A stretch of 64,000 nucleotides of DNA from Pseudomonadota bacterium. GTDB taxonomy: Bacteria > Desulfobacterota > Binatia > Binatales > Binataceae. Under the pieces are notes generated by a model. The model was not told the origin of the DNA and made no database searches. It saw only the letters and a list, made by a program, of their open reading frames with translations. This document shows, one piece after another, positions 34,380 through 42,847 of this stretch; position 1 is the stretch's first letter, and each line of letters begins with the position of its first letter. The position numbers and the translations under genes are program-made. The stretch lies in the NCBI GenBank assembly GCA_021324455.1, contig JAJPJA010000013.1:1-64000 (forward strand), written 5' to 3'.

Positions 34380-34934
34380 TCAATGACTGCGGCTCGGCGC
34401 AGGGGGCGCGGCGCCGCTCTTCGGGCTCCCGCTGCCGGCGTTGTTCGCGCTCCGCTCAGGGCCATGCTGATGCGCCGCGTGCGAATGGCGCTGCGGGTCG
34501 GCCCCGGACGCATCGCCCGCGCGATGACGCCGCGGGTTATGCGGATGCGCATGGGCGGGCGGTGCGGGCGGCGCAGGCGGCGGCAATCCGCGCTTCTTGC
34601 GCATCTCCTCGGCCTGTCCCTTGCGGTCGTCGTACTCCGCGCCGCGTCCGTGGGCGTACGCCACCGCGCGTTCGGCCGTCGGTTTGTCCATGTGGCAGAG
34701 CAGTGGAATATGCGGATAGCGCAGGCAGATCGGCGGCTCGTTGCTGGCCGCCGGTCTGGTGCTCTGCGCCTGAGCCTGGGGCGCGGCAGCCGACGCAATC
34801 GCGAAAGTCGAGACCACGCGCGGACTCATCCCGCCGCAATGCGGACATGCGCGCTCCAGCCGTCCTTCGCCGACCGAGGCCAGATCTTCGAACCTGATAT
34901 CGCAAGCCAGGCATTCCCATTCATAAAGCGGCAT
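34380..34934 (-). CDS. FmdB-type zinc-ribbon protein with His-rich tail
   Basis: A 184-residue protein beginning MPLYEWECLACDIRFEDL, with CxxC pairs at CLAC and CPHC that build the zinc ribbon of the FmdB/CxxC_CXXC_SSSS family. Most relatives are about 70 to 110 residues. Here a long, proline-rich and His-rich tail follows (HAHPHNPRRH, QRHSHAAHQH), which could bind metal. The frame is open upstream to 35186, through antisense of the next gene, but the ATG at 34934 starts the conserved motif. It lies 14 bases after the lactonase-type gene. Confidence 0.75.
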   Translation of the reverse strand: MPLYEWECLACDIRFEDLASVGEGRLERACPHCGGMSPRVVSTFAIASAAAPQAQAQSTRPAASNEPPICLRYPHIPLLCHMDKPTAERAVAYAHGRGAEYDDRKGQAEEMRKKRGLPPPAPPAPPAHAHPHNPRRHRAGDASGADPQRHSHAAHQHGPERSANNAGSGSPKSGAAPPAPSRSH

Positions 34935-34948
34935 GATGGCACCCGCGG

Positions 34949-35731
34949 TTATTCTATCGCAGCCGGCGCGTGGGGAAACGCCGCCCAGTCTTCCGGATCG
35001 TGGCTGATCAGCAAGGTCGCCTCGTGCAGGTCGCGAATCGCCTTGAGCCGGCGCATCGACCGCACCGCGGTCTCCGGATCGACGTCTCCCGGCATCGTGA
35101 TTTCCCCTTCCAGCGCCGCCCGCAGATGCGTGGTGTCGCCGGTCAGCACCACCGTGCGATTGGGCAGGCGGATTAACAGAGAGCATTCGCCGGGCGTATG
35201 GCCGGGCGTTTTCAGCATCTGGATACTGCCGTCGCCGAACAGGTCGTAATCGCCGTCGATCTCAAGCCAGTTGAAATTGCGCGTTGGCATCAGGTCGTTG
35301 ATGTTCAGGATCAGGCGATGCTCGGGGATCGGCCACCAGGCGTAGCGCAGCTCGTTGGCCATCACCAAAAAGCGCGCATGCGGAAACAGGTAAAGCCCGC
35401 CGGCATGATCGAAATGCAGATGCGACGCGACCACGTACCTGACGTCCTCCAGCCTGTAGCCCAGCGCGCGGATTTGCGCGTCAACCACCAGCTCCTTGCT
35501 GAAGCGCAGCCGGATTACGCTGGCGAAAGCGCCGAGATAGTCGTTGATGCCGTCGAGCATGCGCGGGGAGCATCCGGTGTCGAACAGCACCAGGCCCTTG
35601 GGATGTTCGATCAGGTAACAAGGCACCGGCATGGCGTAGAGTTCGGTGGAGCCGCCATGCATGATCGCGGCGGCGTTGGCGATAAACTCGGCGCCGGGCA
35701 GCGCCCACATCCGTTTCGCTTTGCCTTCCAT
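34949..35731 (-). CDS. Metallo-beta-lactamase fold hydrolase, N-acyl homoserine lactonase-like
   Basis: A 260-residue MBL-fold hydrolase. The metal motif SHLHFDHAGG is near residue 104, TPGHTPGEC near 178, and TGDTTHL later. The N-terminal VPCYLIEHPKGLVLFDTGCSP resembles AHL lactonases that cleave acyl-homoserine lactone signals. Other lactones or esters are possible. GACGAGG lies eight bases before the ATG at 35731; earlier starts at 35785 or 35803 would add up to 24 residues. It is followed by the zinc-ribbon gene. Confidence 0.83.
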   Translation of the reverse strand: MEGKAKRMWALPGAEFIANAAAIMHGGSTELYAMPVPCYLIEHPKGLVLFDTGCSPRMLDGINDYLGAFASVIRLRFSKELVVDAQIRALGYRLEDVRYVVASHLHFDHAGGLYLFPHARFLVMANELRYAWWPIPEHRLILNINDLMPTRNFNWLEIDGDYDLFGDGSIQMLKTPGHTPGECSLLIRLPNRTVVLTGDTTHLRAALEGEITMPGDVDPETAVRSMRRLKAIRDLHEATLLISHDPEDWAAFPHAPAAIE

Positions 35732-35890
35732 CGGAAAAACCTCGTCGCTTGAAGAAACATCGGCGCTGCGGATGGCGTAGCTCATAAGCGGGCGGCAATT
35801 CAACCGCGGCGGTCCGGGTTGACGCGTGCGGCGCGGCTGCTGTTACATTGAGCGCGCGTTCAGACACGCAATTGAGAGGAGAAAGCAGTT

Positions 35891-36679
35891 ATGGAACTTC
35901 AGGGCCAGGTCGCAATCATCACCGGCGCGGGCAGCGGTATCGGCAGAGCAATCGCGCTGCGCTACGCGCAGGCGGGCGCCAATATCGCTATCGCGGATTT
36001 GAACGACACCGGCGCGAACGAAACGGCGGAGCAGGTGCGCAAAATCGGCACCAGCGCGCTCACCAGCGTGACCGACGTTGCCGATTACGACCAGGTCGCG
36101 GCGCTGATGGCGGAAGTGGTGAAGACCTTCGGCCGTATCGACATTTTGGTCAGCAACGCCGGCATCGCCGGCGGCGGCCATCTGGTCGACCTGCCGCGGG
36201 AGACCTTCGAGCGCGTGGTCAAGGTGCATCTGTTCGGCGCGTTCTATACCTCGCAGTTGGCGGCGCGCGAAATGGTCAAGCGCAAGTACGGCCGCATCAT
36301 CCTGATGTCATCGATCACGGCACTGCAGGGTCCGATCGGAACCAACATTCCCTATGGCGCGGCCAAGACCGGAATTCTGGGATTGATGCGGGGGATGACG
36401 CTGGACCTGGCCGAGCATAACATCACGGTCAACGCGATCGCGCCGGGCCCCACTGATACCCCGCTGCTGCGCTCCGGTTCCGCCGATTTATCGGTGCGAT
36501 CGCATCACGTGCCGATGGGTAGGATGGGCAACGTGGCCGACATCGCCAACGCCGCCTGGTTCTTCGCCCTGCCCGCTTCAGGTTATGTCACGGGAACCGT
36601 GCTGCCGGTGGACGGCGGCGCCATCGCGGGCGGCTGCTACATGGTCGAGTACCATCGCAACCGCAGCCAGGCGAAATGA
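35891..36679 (+). CDS. SDR oxidoreductase
   Basis: A 262-residue classical SDR. TGAGSGIGRA is the cofactor loop, with IAIADLND after strand 2, so NAD is likely. SNAG stands for NNAG near residue 90. LMSSITAL and YGAAK near residue 156 are catalytic. GAGGAGAAAG precedes the ATG. It diverges from the lactonase gene, leaving about 160 bases between them. Confidence 0.87.
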   Translation: MELQGQVAIITGAGSGIGRAIALRYAQAGANIAIADLNDTGANETAEQVRKIGTSALTSVTDVADYDQVAALMAEVVKTFGRIDILVSNAGIAGGGHLVDLPRETFERVVKVHLFGAFYTSQLAAREMVKRKYGRIILMSSITALQGPIGTNIPYGAAKTGILGLMRGMTLDLAEHNITVNAIAPGPTDTPLLRSGSADLSVRSHHVPMGRMGNVADIANAAWFFALPASGYVTGTVLPVDGGAIAGGCYMVEYHRNRSQAK

Positions 36680-36821
36680 TCGGGCCAGGCGCGTCAGGCG
36701 CTCTTGAGGGGCGGAAATTCGCCGCGCGGAAATTCCTTTGCGAAGTAAACCGGCGGCGCGCAAATCCGCAAGCCGAGCGATTTGCCGCATCGCCCGGCCT
36801 CCCGGATGCCGCCGATACGGT

Positions 36822-37322
36822 CTACTGGTCGCCGTCGGGCTTGCTGGCCAGCGGCACCAATTGCGCAATCTGGCACTGCACCAGGGCGTGAAGCTTGTTG
36901 TCAACCTGGAAGAACCGGGTCACGGTGATTCCGGGCAGTGCGGCGCGAAATTTTGGAATGAAGCGCTTTTGCACATTGATTCGGTCCTGCGCCACCTGCA
37001 TTACCTCGTCCAGTTTCTGATTGGCCTGGGCGTCGGTCAGGTTCTGATAGTTTTTGGCGTATTCCTTGATCTCGCGGGCGTGGCGCTTATCGACCTTGTC
37101 CATCGCGTCTTCATACTGCTCATACAGGGGCCAGAATGCCTTGGCCTGCTCGGGAGTCAGCTTCATGTTGGCGCCGATCACGGCTTTGCGCTGGGCGCGC
37201 AGCGCGGCGATATCCAATTGCTTTTGGCTCGGCGGATTGTTCTGCGCCGCCGCTGTCGAAGCGAGCACGCAGGTAACCACGGCCGCCGCTGCCCAGACCC
37301 CAAAGTACCGCCTTACTCTCAT
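36822..37322 (-). CDS. Secreted Spy/CpxP-like protein
   Basis: A 166-residue protein with a signal peptide (cut after about STAAAQ) and a helical mature part. MKLTPEQAKAFWPLYEQYEDAM near residue 53 and YQNLTDAQANQKLDEVMQV near residue 90 are similar LTxxQA motifs, as in Spy/CpxP-like periplasmic proteins. The function is probably chaperone-like, but the family is loosely defined. It is alone on the minus strand, between an SDR gene and a lipoprotein gene. Confidence 0.65.
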   Translation of the reverse strand: MRVRRYFGVWAAAAVVTCVLASTAAAQNNPPSQKQLDIAALRAQRKAVIGANMKLTPEQAKAFWPLYEQYEDAMDKVDKRHAREIKEYAKNYQNLTDAQANQKLDEVMQVAQDRINVQKRFIPKFRAALPGITVTRFFQVDNKLHALVQCQIAQLVPLASKPDGDQ

Positions 37323-37443
37323 TTGATAATCAGCCTCCGCTATAAGTCAGAATTTCGCGCATGCTGGCCTATTTCGCCCCATCGGTCAAGCAGGCGCCGG
37401 CGCCCGCGGTGCAACGGCGGCCGCTTACTCATGCAGAGCACAG

Positions 37444-38361
37444 TCAGGGATTGCCGGGCGGGTCGTAGGCGGGGTCGAGAATGACGGAATTGGAGGGTTC
37501 GGAGTGCGAATTGTGGGCGTAGGTTTCGAGCAGCTGGCGGCGTACTTCGGCGCGAATCTCATGCTCGCGGGCGTGCGCCGCCATCTCGGTTACCAATTCG
37601 TCCGAAATCGGGATGCGGCGCACTATTTCCCGGCAGGCTTCCTCTTCGGAACGGGCCAGGTTGATATCGCGCAGTTGCAGGATATTTTCCGCCGAATTGA
37701 TAGCGATATCCTGCAGGGTCAGCGCGGGAAGCAGGTTGACGTCCCAGCGGCTGCCGCTGGCCTCAATCAAAGTCTGGCCGTCATGCGCGGAGACCAGCCG
37801 CACGTGGATGCCGACCTGCCAGGCGGCGATCAGACCCAGGTAGTAGGCCTCGTAATGCAGCACCTTGCCGTACATCACCGCGTCGACATCGAGCCAGTTG
37901 CCGAGGTCCTGCGGCGGCACCTTCTCCAGTTGGGCCATATTGCCGATTCCGCGGTCCTGAATCACGGCATCCACTCCGTAGAGGTTGGCGAGCAGGAATT
38001 CGCGCTGCGCCAGATAGCCCTGCATCGCGCGCCGCAGCCGCTGCGCGTCGGTCCACGACCAGTTGTAGCGCTGCTTTTTGCTGCGGAAGGTCAACGGAAT
38101 TTTGTCCACCACAAAGTTCGCGCTGCCTTCGTCGGTAAACGGCAGCACGGCGATACGCACGGGCGGATTGCGTTTGAACGCGGGGCTTACCCTGACGTCG
38201 AAACCGCCGGGATCGAACTCGACAATATGGTCAAGCAGGGTCTTGCGGCCATGGCTTTCCAAATCGTACTCGTGCTGGAAGAAGGGCCGCTCCTCCACGT
38301 GGTTGGCGCTGGCACATCCGGCCACCAGACTGAGCGCGATTACTAACAGCAAATAACCCAC
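37444..38361 (-). CDS. Lipoprotein resembling GNA1162/DUF799 family
   Basis: A 305-residue lipoprotein with the lipobox LVAGC near residue 15. VRIAVLPFTDEGSANF, LLANLYGVDAVIQDRG and LDVDAVMYGKVLHYEAYYL, then VRLVSAHDGQTLIEASGSRW, resemble the pattern of GNA1162-type lipoproteins (a TolB/CsgG-like fold). Function in that family is unclear and concerns the envelope. The C-terminus is helical and charged (EMAAHAREHEIRAEVRRQLL). Confidence 0.65.
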   Translation of the reverse strand: MGYLLLVIALSLVAGCASANHVEERPFFQHEYDLESHGRKTLLDHIVEFDPGGFDVRVSPAFKRNPPVRIAVLPFTDEGSANFVVDKIPLTFRSKKQRYNWSWTDAQRLRRAMQGYLAQREFLLANLYGVDAVIQDRGIGNMAQLEKVPPQDLGNWLDVDAVMYGKVLHYEAYYLGLIAAWQVGIHVRLVSAHDGQTLIEASGSRWDVNLLPALTLQDIAINSAENILQLRDINLARSEEEACREIVRRIPISDELVTEMAAHAREHEIRAEVRRQLLETYAHNSHSEPSNSVILDPAYDPPGNP

Positions 38362-38719
38362 GCCGTTCTCCTTTTTTCCTGCACCATGACGACCATTGCT
38401 CAGGAAAGTGACAGGAGTCGCCGCAGACTACAGCAAGCCCTTTGCCAGTTGAACCGACCCTCCAAGGCTAGAGCCTGCAACCAAAAAAATTCAAGCTCCG
38501 GCGGGAGTTTCCGGATGCCGATGAGTGTGCTCGCCAGGCCTCGCATGTTCGGAACCCGTGTAATTTTTGCTGCTCGAATTTTCGGATGACCCGGCTTGCT
38601 ATCGACAGCGCCGCAAAGAGCGCCGTATCCTGCCCGCCGCTGCTTGCAAGCCAACCGCAATCTGTTGCAGTTAAAAGCCTGACGCCGGCCCCGGCGGCCG
38701 CGCCCATCAGGAGGTGCCC
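38362..38719. other. 358-base divergent region without a gene
   Basis: This lies between the lipoprotein gene and an SDR pair and should hold two promoters. Small open frames here lack ribosome sites and family sequence. No repeat or hairpin with a T run was seen. Confidence 0.5.
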
Positions 38720-39565
38720 GTGGATCCCTCAAGCGTGTTGTTGACGGATAAGGTCGCGATCATAACCGGCGGCGGCGACGGCATCGGCAAAGGCATTGCC
38801 CTTACCTATGCCCGCTTCGGCGCCCATGTCGTGATTGCCGACCTCAACCCGGCCGCGGGCGAGGCCGCGGCCGCGCAGGTGCGCCAGTTGGGCCGCAAGG
38901 CGCTGTCGATCGCCACCGACATCCGCAGCCTCGACCAGGTCAAGGCGATGGTCGAGCGCACGGTGGAGGAATTCGGCGGCGTCGACATCCTGGTCAACAA
39001 CGCCGGCGGCGCCCGGCCCAAAGAGTTCATGTCGATGGACCCGGAGCGATGGCGGCGGTCAGTCGAGCTCAACCTGATGGGGCTGCTCAACTGCACGCAT
39101 ACCGTGGTTGGGGCGATGACCGCGGGCGCGCGCCGCGGCGCGATCATCAATATCTCCAGCATCGAGGCCAGCCGCGCCGGTCCGCTTTATTCCGTCTACA
39201 GCGCGTGCAAGGCAGCGATGGAGAACTTCACCAAGACGGCGGCGCTGGAATTATCCCGCCGCGGCATTCGCGTCAACAGCATCGCGCCCGACATGATCGA
39301 TACGCCGCACACCGCGGAACTGCATACGCCCCAGGCTGAAGCGGCGATTGCGCGCGTGGTCCCGCTGGGACAGATGGGGCGGGTCGAAGACGTGGCCGGC
39401 GCGGCGGTCTATTTGGCCTCGGATCTGTCCGCCTGGGTAACCGGCATAACCATCCACGTTGACGGCGGCACCTTTGCCGGCGCCGGATGGATCAAGCAGG
39501 GCGAGAGCTGGACGCTGTTCCCCGATTCAACCGGGGTGGTCGATTCGCCCAGGGAGACCAGGTGA
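38720..39565 (+). CDS. SDR oxidoreductase
   Basis: A 281-residue classical SDR. TGGGDGIGKG is the cofactor loop and VVIADLNP ends strand 2 with Asp. NNAGG is near residue 95. NISSIEAS and YSACK near residue 160 carry the catalytic residues. The C-terminus extends about 20 residues past the usual end (WIKQGESWTLFPDSTG). AGGAGG at 38709-38714 sits five bases before the GTG at 38720, while the GTG at 38714 overlaps it, so 38720 is the start. The next SDR gene begins one base after the stop. Confidence 0.87.
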   Translation: MDPSSVLLTDKVAIITGGGDGIGKGIALTYARFGAHVVIADLNPAAGEAAAAQVRQLGRKALSIATDIRSLDQVKAMVERTVEEFGGVDILVNNAGGARPKEFMSMDPERWRRSVELNLMGLLNCTHTVVGAMTAGARRGAIINISSIEASRAGPLYSVYSACKAAMENFTKTAALELSRRGIRVNSIAPDMIDTPHTAELHTPQAEAAIARVVPLGQMGRVEDVAGAAVYLASDLSAWVTGITIHVDGGTFAGAGWIKQGESWTLFPDSTGVVDSPRETR

Positions 39566-39566
39566 G

Positions 39567-40340
39567 ATGTTCAGTCTTAACGGCAAACGCGCGCTGATTG
39601 CCGGCGGCACCCGGGGCGTAGGTCTGGAAATGGCCCTGACGCTGGCCCGCATGGGCGCAACGCTCGCGCTCAACTATGGCCATAACGATGACGCCGCCGC
39701 CGCGGCCCTGCGCCAGGTGCGGGAGATTGCCCCGCGCTCGCTCCTGCTCAAGGCCGACCTCGAGGACGAGGAGCAGACGCGCTCGATGGTGCGGCGGGCG
39801 GCGCGCGAGTTGGGCGGTTTGGACATCTTCATCATGAACGCGGTCTCGACCACGACCAAATCTCTGCTCACCGTCAAGCCGCACAGCTTCTGGCGCACCA
39901 TGGCGATGAACGTCGGCGGGTTTCTGATATCGGCCCAGGAACTCGGCGGCATCATTTCCGACCATGGCCGTGTGCTGCTGATTTCGGGCAACACAACGCT
40001 GCGTTATCCCACTCCGACCACGGAAGTACTCGGCGTGGCTAAAGCGGCGATGGAAAGCATCCTGCGCACGCTGGCCTTTGCGCTGGGTCCGCGTGGAATC
40101 ACGGTGAATGGGTTGGGCCTGGGACTGTTCGAGACGGAATCGTCGCGCTACGCGCTCGGACTGGATAACAGTTACGACGAGCGTGTGAAGGCCACGCAGC
40201 AGCGCTCCGCGCTGAAACGGATGGGCAAGGCGTCCGACGTTGCCGCGGTCGCCGGTTTTCTGTGCACCGATGAAGCCGCCTACGTAACCGGTCAGATGAT
40301 CATGGTGGACGGCGGAATCAGTATCGCCTGTCCGCAGTAG
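39567..40340 (+). CDS. SDR-fold protein, FabL-like, lacking the usual catalytic tyrosine
   Basis: A 257-residue SDR homologue in an operon with the previous SDR gene. AGGTRGVGLE is the cofactor loop. The ISGNTTLRYPTPTTEVLG segment followed by VAKAAMES resembles FabL-type enoyl-ACP reductases, and MIMVDGGISI is a typical end. The Y-x-x-x-K tyrosine is Leu, and the FabL tyrosine seven residues before the Lys is Thr. IMNAVS replaces NNAG. It may be a partner subunit or use another residue. Confidence 0.75.
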   Translation: MFSLNGKRALIAGGTRGVGLEMALTLARMGATLALNYGHNDDAAAAALRQVREIAPRSLLLKADLEDEEQTRSMVRRAARELGGLDIFIMNAVSTTTKSLLTVKPHSFWRTMAMNVGGFLISAQELGGIISDHGRVLLISGNTTLRYPTPTTEVLGVAKAAMESILRTLAFALGPRGITVNGLGLGLFETESSRYALGLDNSYDERVKATQQRSALKRMGKASDVAAVAGFLCTDEAAYVTGQMIMVDGGISIACPQ

Positions 40341-40435
40341 CGGCCCGCTTCTGCGTCCGGTCCGGCAGCGCCAGGCGCAGCAGGCTCGCGGTATCTGCGG
40401 TTCGGAGTAAGTTCGATCGGAGGCGCGGTGTGCGG

Positions 40436-41680
40436 CTAGGCGATGCGGCCGGCAATTTCGTGGATTTGATCCATCCAGACCGTCAGTGCGGGGGCGTAGA
40501 CCACCGGCACGCAGGTGGCGCAGATATCGCCGGCCAGATTCGACAGCGTCTTTACCGCATGCGTCAGCACCTGCGAACGCGGATATCCCGCCGGGGCTGC
40601 GCGCAAACAGTCTTCCAGCGTGCTGAGCGCCGACGCCAGACCGGCCAGAATCCCGGCCAGAACCGGTTCCTCAGGCGATTGCTGCGGTCGATACAGAAGA
40701 TAATGGACCGTGCGCAGTTCGGCGGCGAATACCAGCGCCGTGCTTTCCAGCCGCGCGATGACGCGCTCCACCGGCGCTTTTTTTTCGCCGAACATCATCG
40801 ACACCCACTGCAGCTCCGAGAGCACCATGTGGAGATTGGTCTGGATCCGATCAAGGCGTTCTTCAAAGGTGATTCTATGGATTTCCTCCATCACCTGGTC
40901 GTTGCGGCGCGAGACGAATTTTGACACCACCGCACCGAAGATCAGCAGGCCGCTGACCGCTTCCACGATCGCCATCGCACGCGCCAGGCCGCGCGGCAGC
41001 ACGTCGCCGTAGCCCACCGACGTAACCGTGACGAAGCTGAAGTAAAGCGCGCTGACCAGTCCGTGCAGGCTGCCGTCAAGCCGTTGGCCCTCGTCGTATA
41101 GACCGGAATGATGCAGCAGGCCGGCGGCCCAGTAGAACACGCCAAACACCAGGGTCATCGCGATCCAGAGCAGGAAAAGCCGCGAGGTTGGCTGACTGTC
41201 GATCAGCTCCACCAGCCTGCTGCCCCAGGACCATTGATGGATGACGCCGGTCATCCTGTTCATGATCGGCACGCGAGGAGGAGGAATCGGGGGCGCCGCC
41301 ACCGAAACGGCGTCGGAACCGATGGCTATCGGGGCGCCCGATTCCTTCCAGTCCGCGATACCGCCGTGATAGTGGCGCAGGTTGGAGTAGCCCATATCCA
41401 GCAGCAGGCGTCCAGCCCGCTCGGCGGCGTCTCAAGTGAACTTGGCGCAGTAGACCGCGATTTCGGCCGCCGTATCGGGCAGAACTTCTCGTGCCCGGTC
41501 TTCCAGTTCACCCAACGGCAGATTGATCGCCCCCGGAATATGGCCGGACTCGTAGGAGTCGGGACTGAGAACGTCAACTATGGTCAGCGATTTGTCATTA
41601 AGCCGGCGCAGGATCTCTTCGCGCGAGATGTCGCCCATTGCGGGCATGGCCCGCAGCTCTGCCGCAGCCTCGGGAGTCAT
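40436..41680 (-). CDS. Rhodanese-potassium channel fusion with in-frame TGA (candidate selenoprotein)
   Basis: One continuous frame of 414 codons if TGA at codon 83 is read through. Residues 1 to 118 are a rhodanese domain: VDVLSPDSYESGHIPGAINL, the catalytic VYC (Cys78), the TGA, then LLLDMGYSNLRHYHGGIADW. Residues 168 to 252 are a two-helix potassium channel with the filter TSVGYGD at 220 to 226. The last 160 residues are helical and probably cytoplasmic. Homologous rhodanese domains often have Cys at the TGA position, from memory. Without read-through it splits into 41432-41680 and a channel ORF within 40436-41395. Nonsense mutation is the main alternative. Confidence 0.6.
41403..41431 (-). 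promoter_or_regulatory. Candidate bacterial SECIS stem-loop
   Basis: Ten bases after the TGA (41434-41432) the mRNA has AGCGGGC (41421-41415), loop UGGAC (41414-41410), and GCCUGCU (41409-41403): a seven-pair stem with one G-U pair. The loop is 17 bases from the TGA and has G in its second position, within the known pattern for bacterial selenocysteine insertion elements. GC-rich sequence can form such stems by chance. Confidence 0.4.
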
Positions 41681-41806
41681 AATTCTGGGCCCCAACGAAA
41701 CGCTTCGGCGTCAACTATACTATCCGCGCACCGCGCACGATACCCCGCTCAGCCGCGCGCCGCGCAGCGGATTCATGAAATCCAAACTTCTGGTAGACTG
41801 CTGGGC

Positions 41807-42847
41807 GTGAAAAAGGCGGTCATGGTGCTCGGCGCCCTGGCACTGGCGGCCGCCGCGGCATGGATTGTGTCGCAGCGGATGCTGGATCGCGGCGCTCCCG
41901 CCAACCGGCTGCTGGTCTCGGGCAATATCGAGGCGCACGAAAGCCTGGTGAGTTTCAAAGCCGTGCAGTCGAGAATTGTCGAACTGCCCTTTGACGAAGG
42001 CCAATGGGTCAATGCCGGCACCGTGCTGGCCCGTCTGGACGCGGCCGATTACGCCAAAGAGGTCGAAGTCAATGAGGCGGCGGTGGCGGTGGCGCGCAGA
42101 GAGATGGATTCGGCGGCGGAGAAAGTCGAAGTCGCCCGCGCCAGCGTGGTCAACGACCGCGCCGAGCTGGCCCAGCGCGAACTGGATTACGATCGCCGCC
42201 GCCGCTTATTCGCCGCCAACGCGATCGCCGCCGAGGAGCGCGATTTGGCGCTGACCGCGCTTCGGCAGGCGCAGGCCGTCCTGCAGCGCGACCTTGCCTC
42301 CTCGCGCGCCGCCGACCGCGAAGTTGAAGTGGCCAGGGCCAATCTCGACAGCGCGCGGAAAAACCTCGAACTGTCCAGGGTGATTCTCAACTATACCACC
42401 CTGCGCGCGCCCTTTTCCGGCGTAATCCTGGTGCGCAACGCGGAGTTGGGCGAGGTCATGCAACCAGGCACCCCGGTGGTGACGCTCGCCGACCTCAATC
42501 ATGTCTGGCTGCGCGCTTATGTCAGCGAAACCGACCTGGGCAAAATCCGATGGGGCCAGGACGCCGTGGTTACCACCGACACCTATCCGGACAAAAAGTA
42601 TTCAGGCCGCATCTCGTTCGTCGCTTCGAGCGCCGAGTTCACGCCCAAAAGCGTTGAAACGCATAAGGAGCGCGTCACCCTGGTTTATCGCATCAAAATC
42701 GACGTCGAAAACCCGCAGCATGAACTGAAGCCCGGAATGCCCGCGGACGCCTTAATCGACCTGAGCGGCGGCGGTCCGCAGCGCGACGGCTATCGCGGAC
42801 CGCAGGGCAATGCCGTACGGCCGCGCCAGACGCCCCATGCCGGATAG
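41807..42847 (+). CDS. HlyD/YbhG-type membrane-fusion protein
   Basis: A 346-residue periplasmic adaptor anchored by one N-terminal helix (VMVLGALALAAAAAWIV). A lipoyl-like half (SGNIEAHESLVSFK, LPFDEGQWVNAGTVLARLD), a long coiled hairpin (residues about 88 to 190), and the second half (LRAPFSGVILVRNAELGEVMQPGTP cut here as LRAPFSGVILV) are typical. The GTG at 41807 or ATG at 41822 is the start. It overlaps the ATPase gene by 11 bases, making a five-gene exporter operon. The protein links the inner-membrane ABC transporter to an outer-membrane channel not encoded here. Confidence 0.87.
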   Translation: MKKAVMVLGALALAAAAAWIVSQRMLDRGAPANRLLVSGNIEAHESLVSFKAVQSRIVELPFDEGQWVNAGTVLARLDAADYAKEVEVNEAAVAVARREMDSAAEKVEVARASVVNDRAELAQRELDYDRRRRLFAANAIAAEERDLALTALRQAQAVLQRDLASSRAADREVEVARANLDSARKNLELSRVILNYTTLRAPFSGVILVRNAELGEVMQPGTPVVTLADLNHVWLRAYVSETDLGKIRWGQDAVVTTDTYPDKKYSGRISFVASSAEFTPKSVETHKERVTLVYRIKIDVENPQHELKPGMPADALIDLSGGGPQRDGYRGPQGNAVRPRQTPHAG

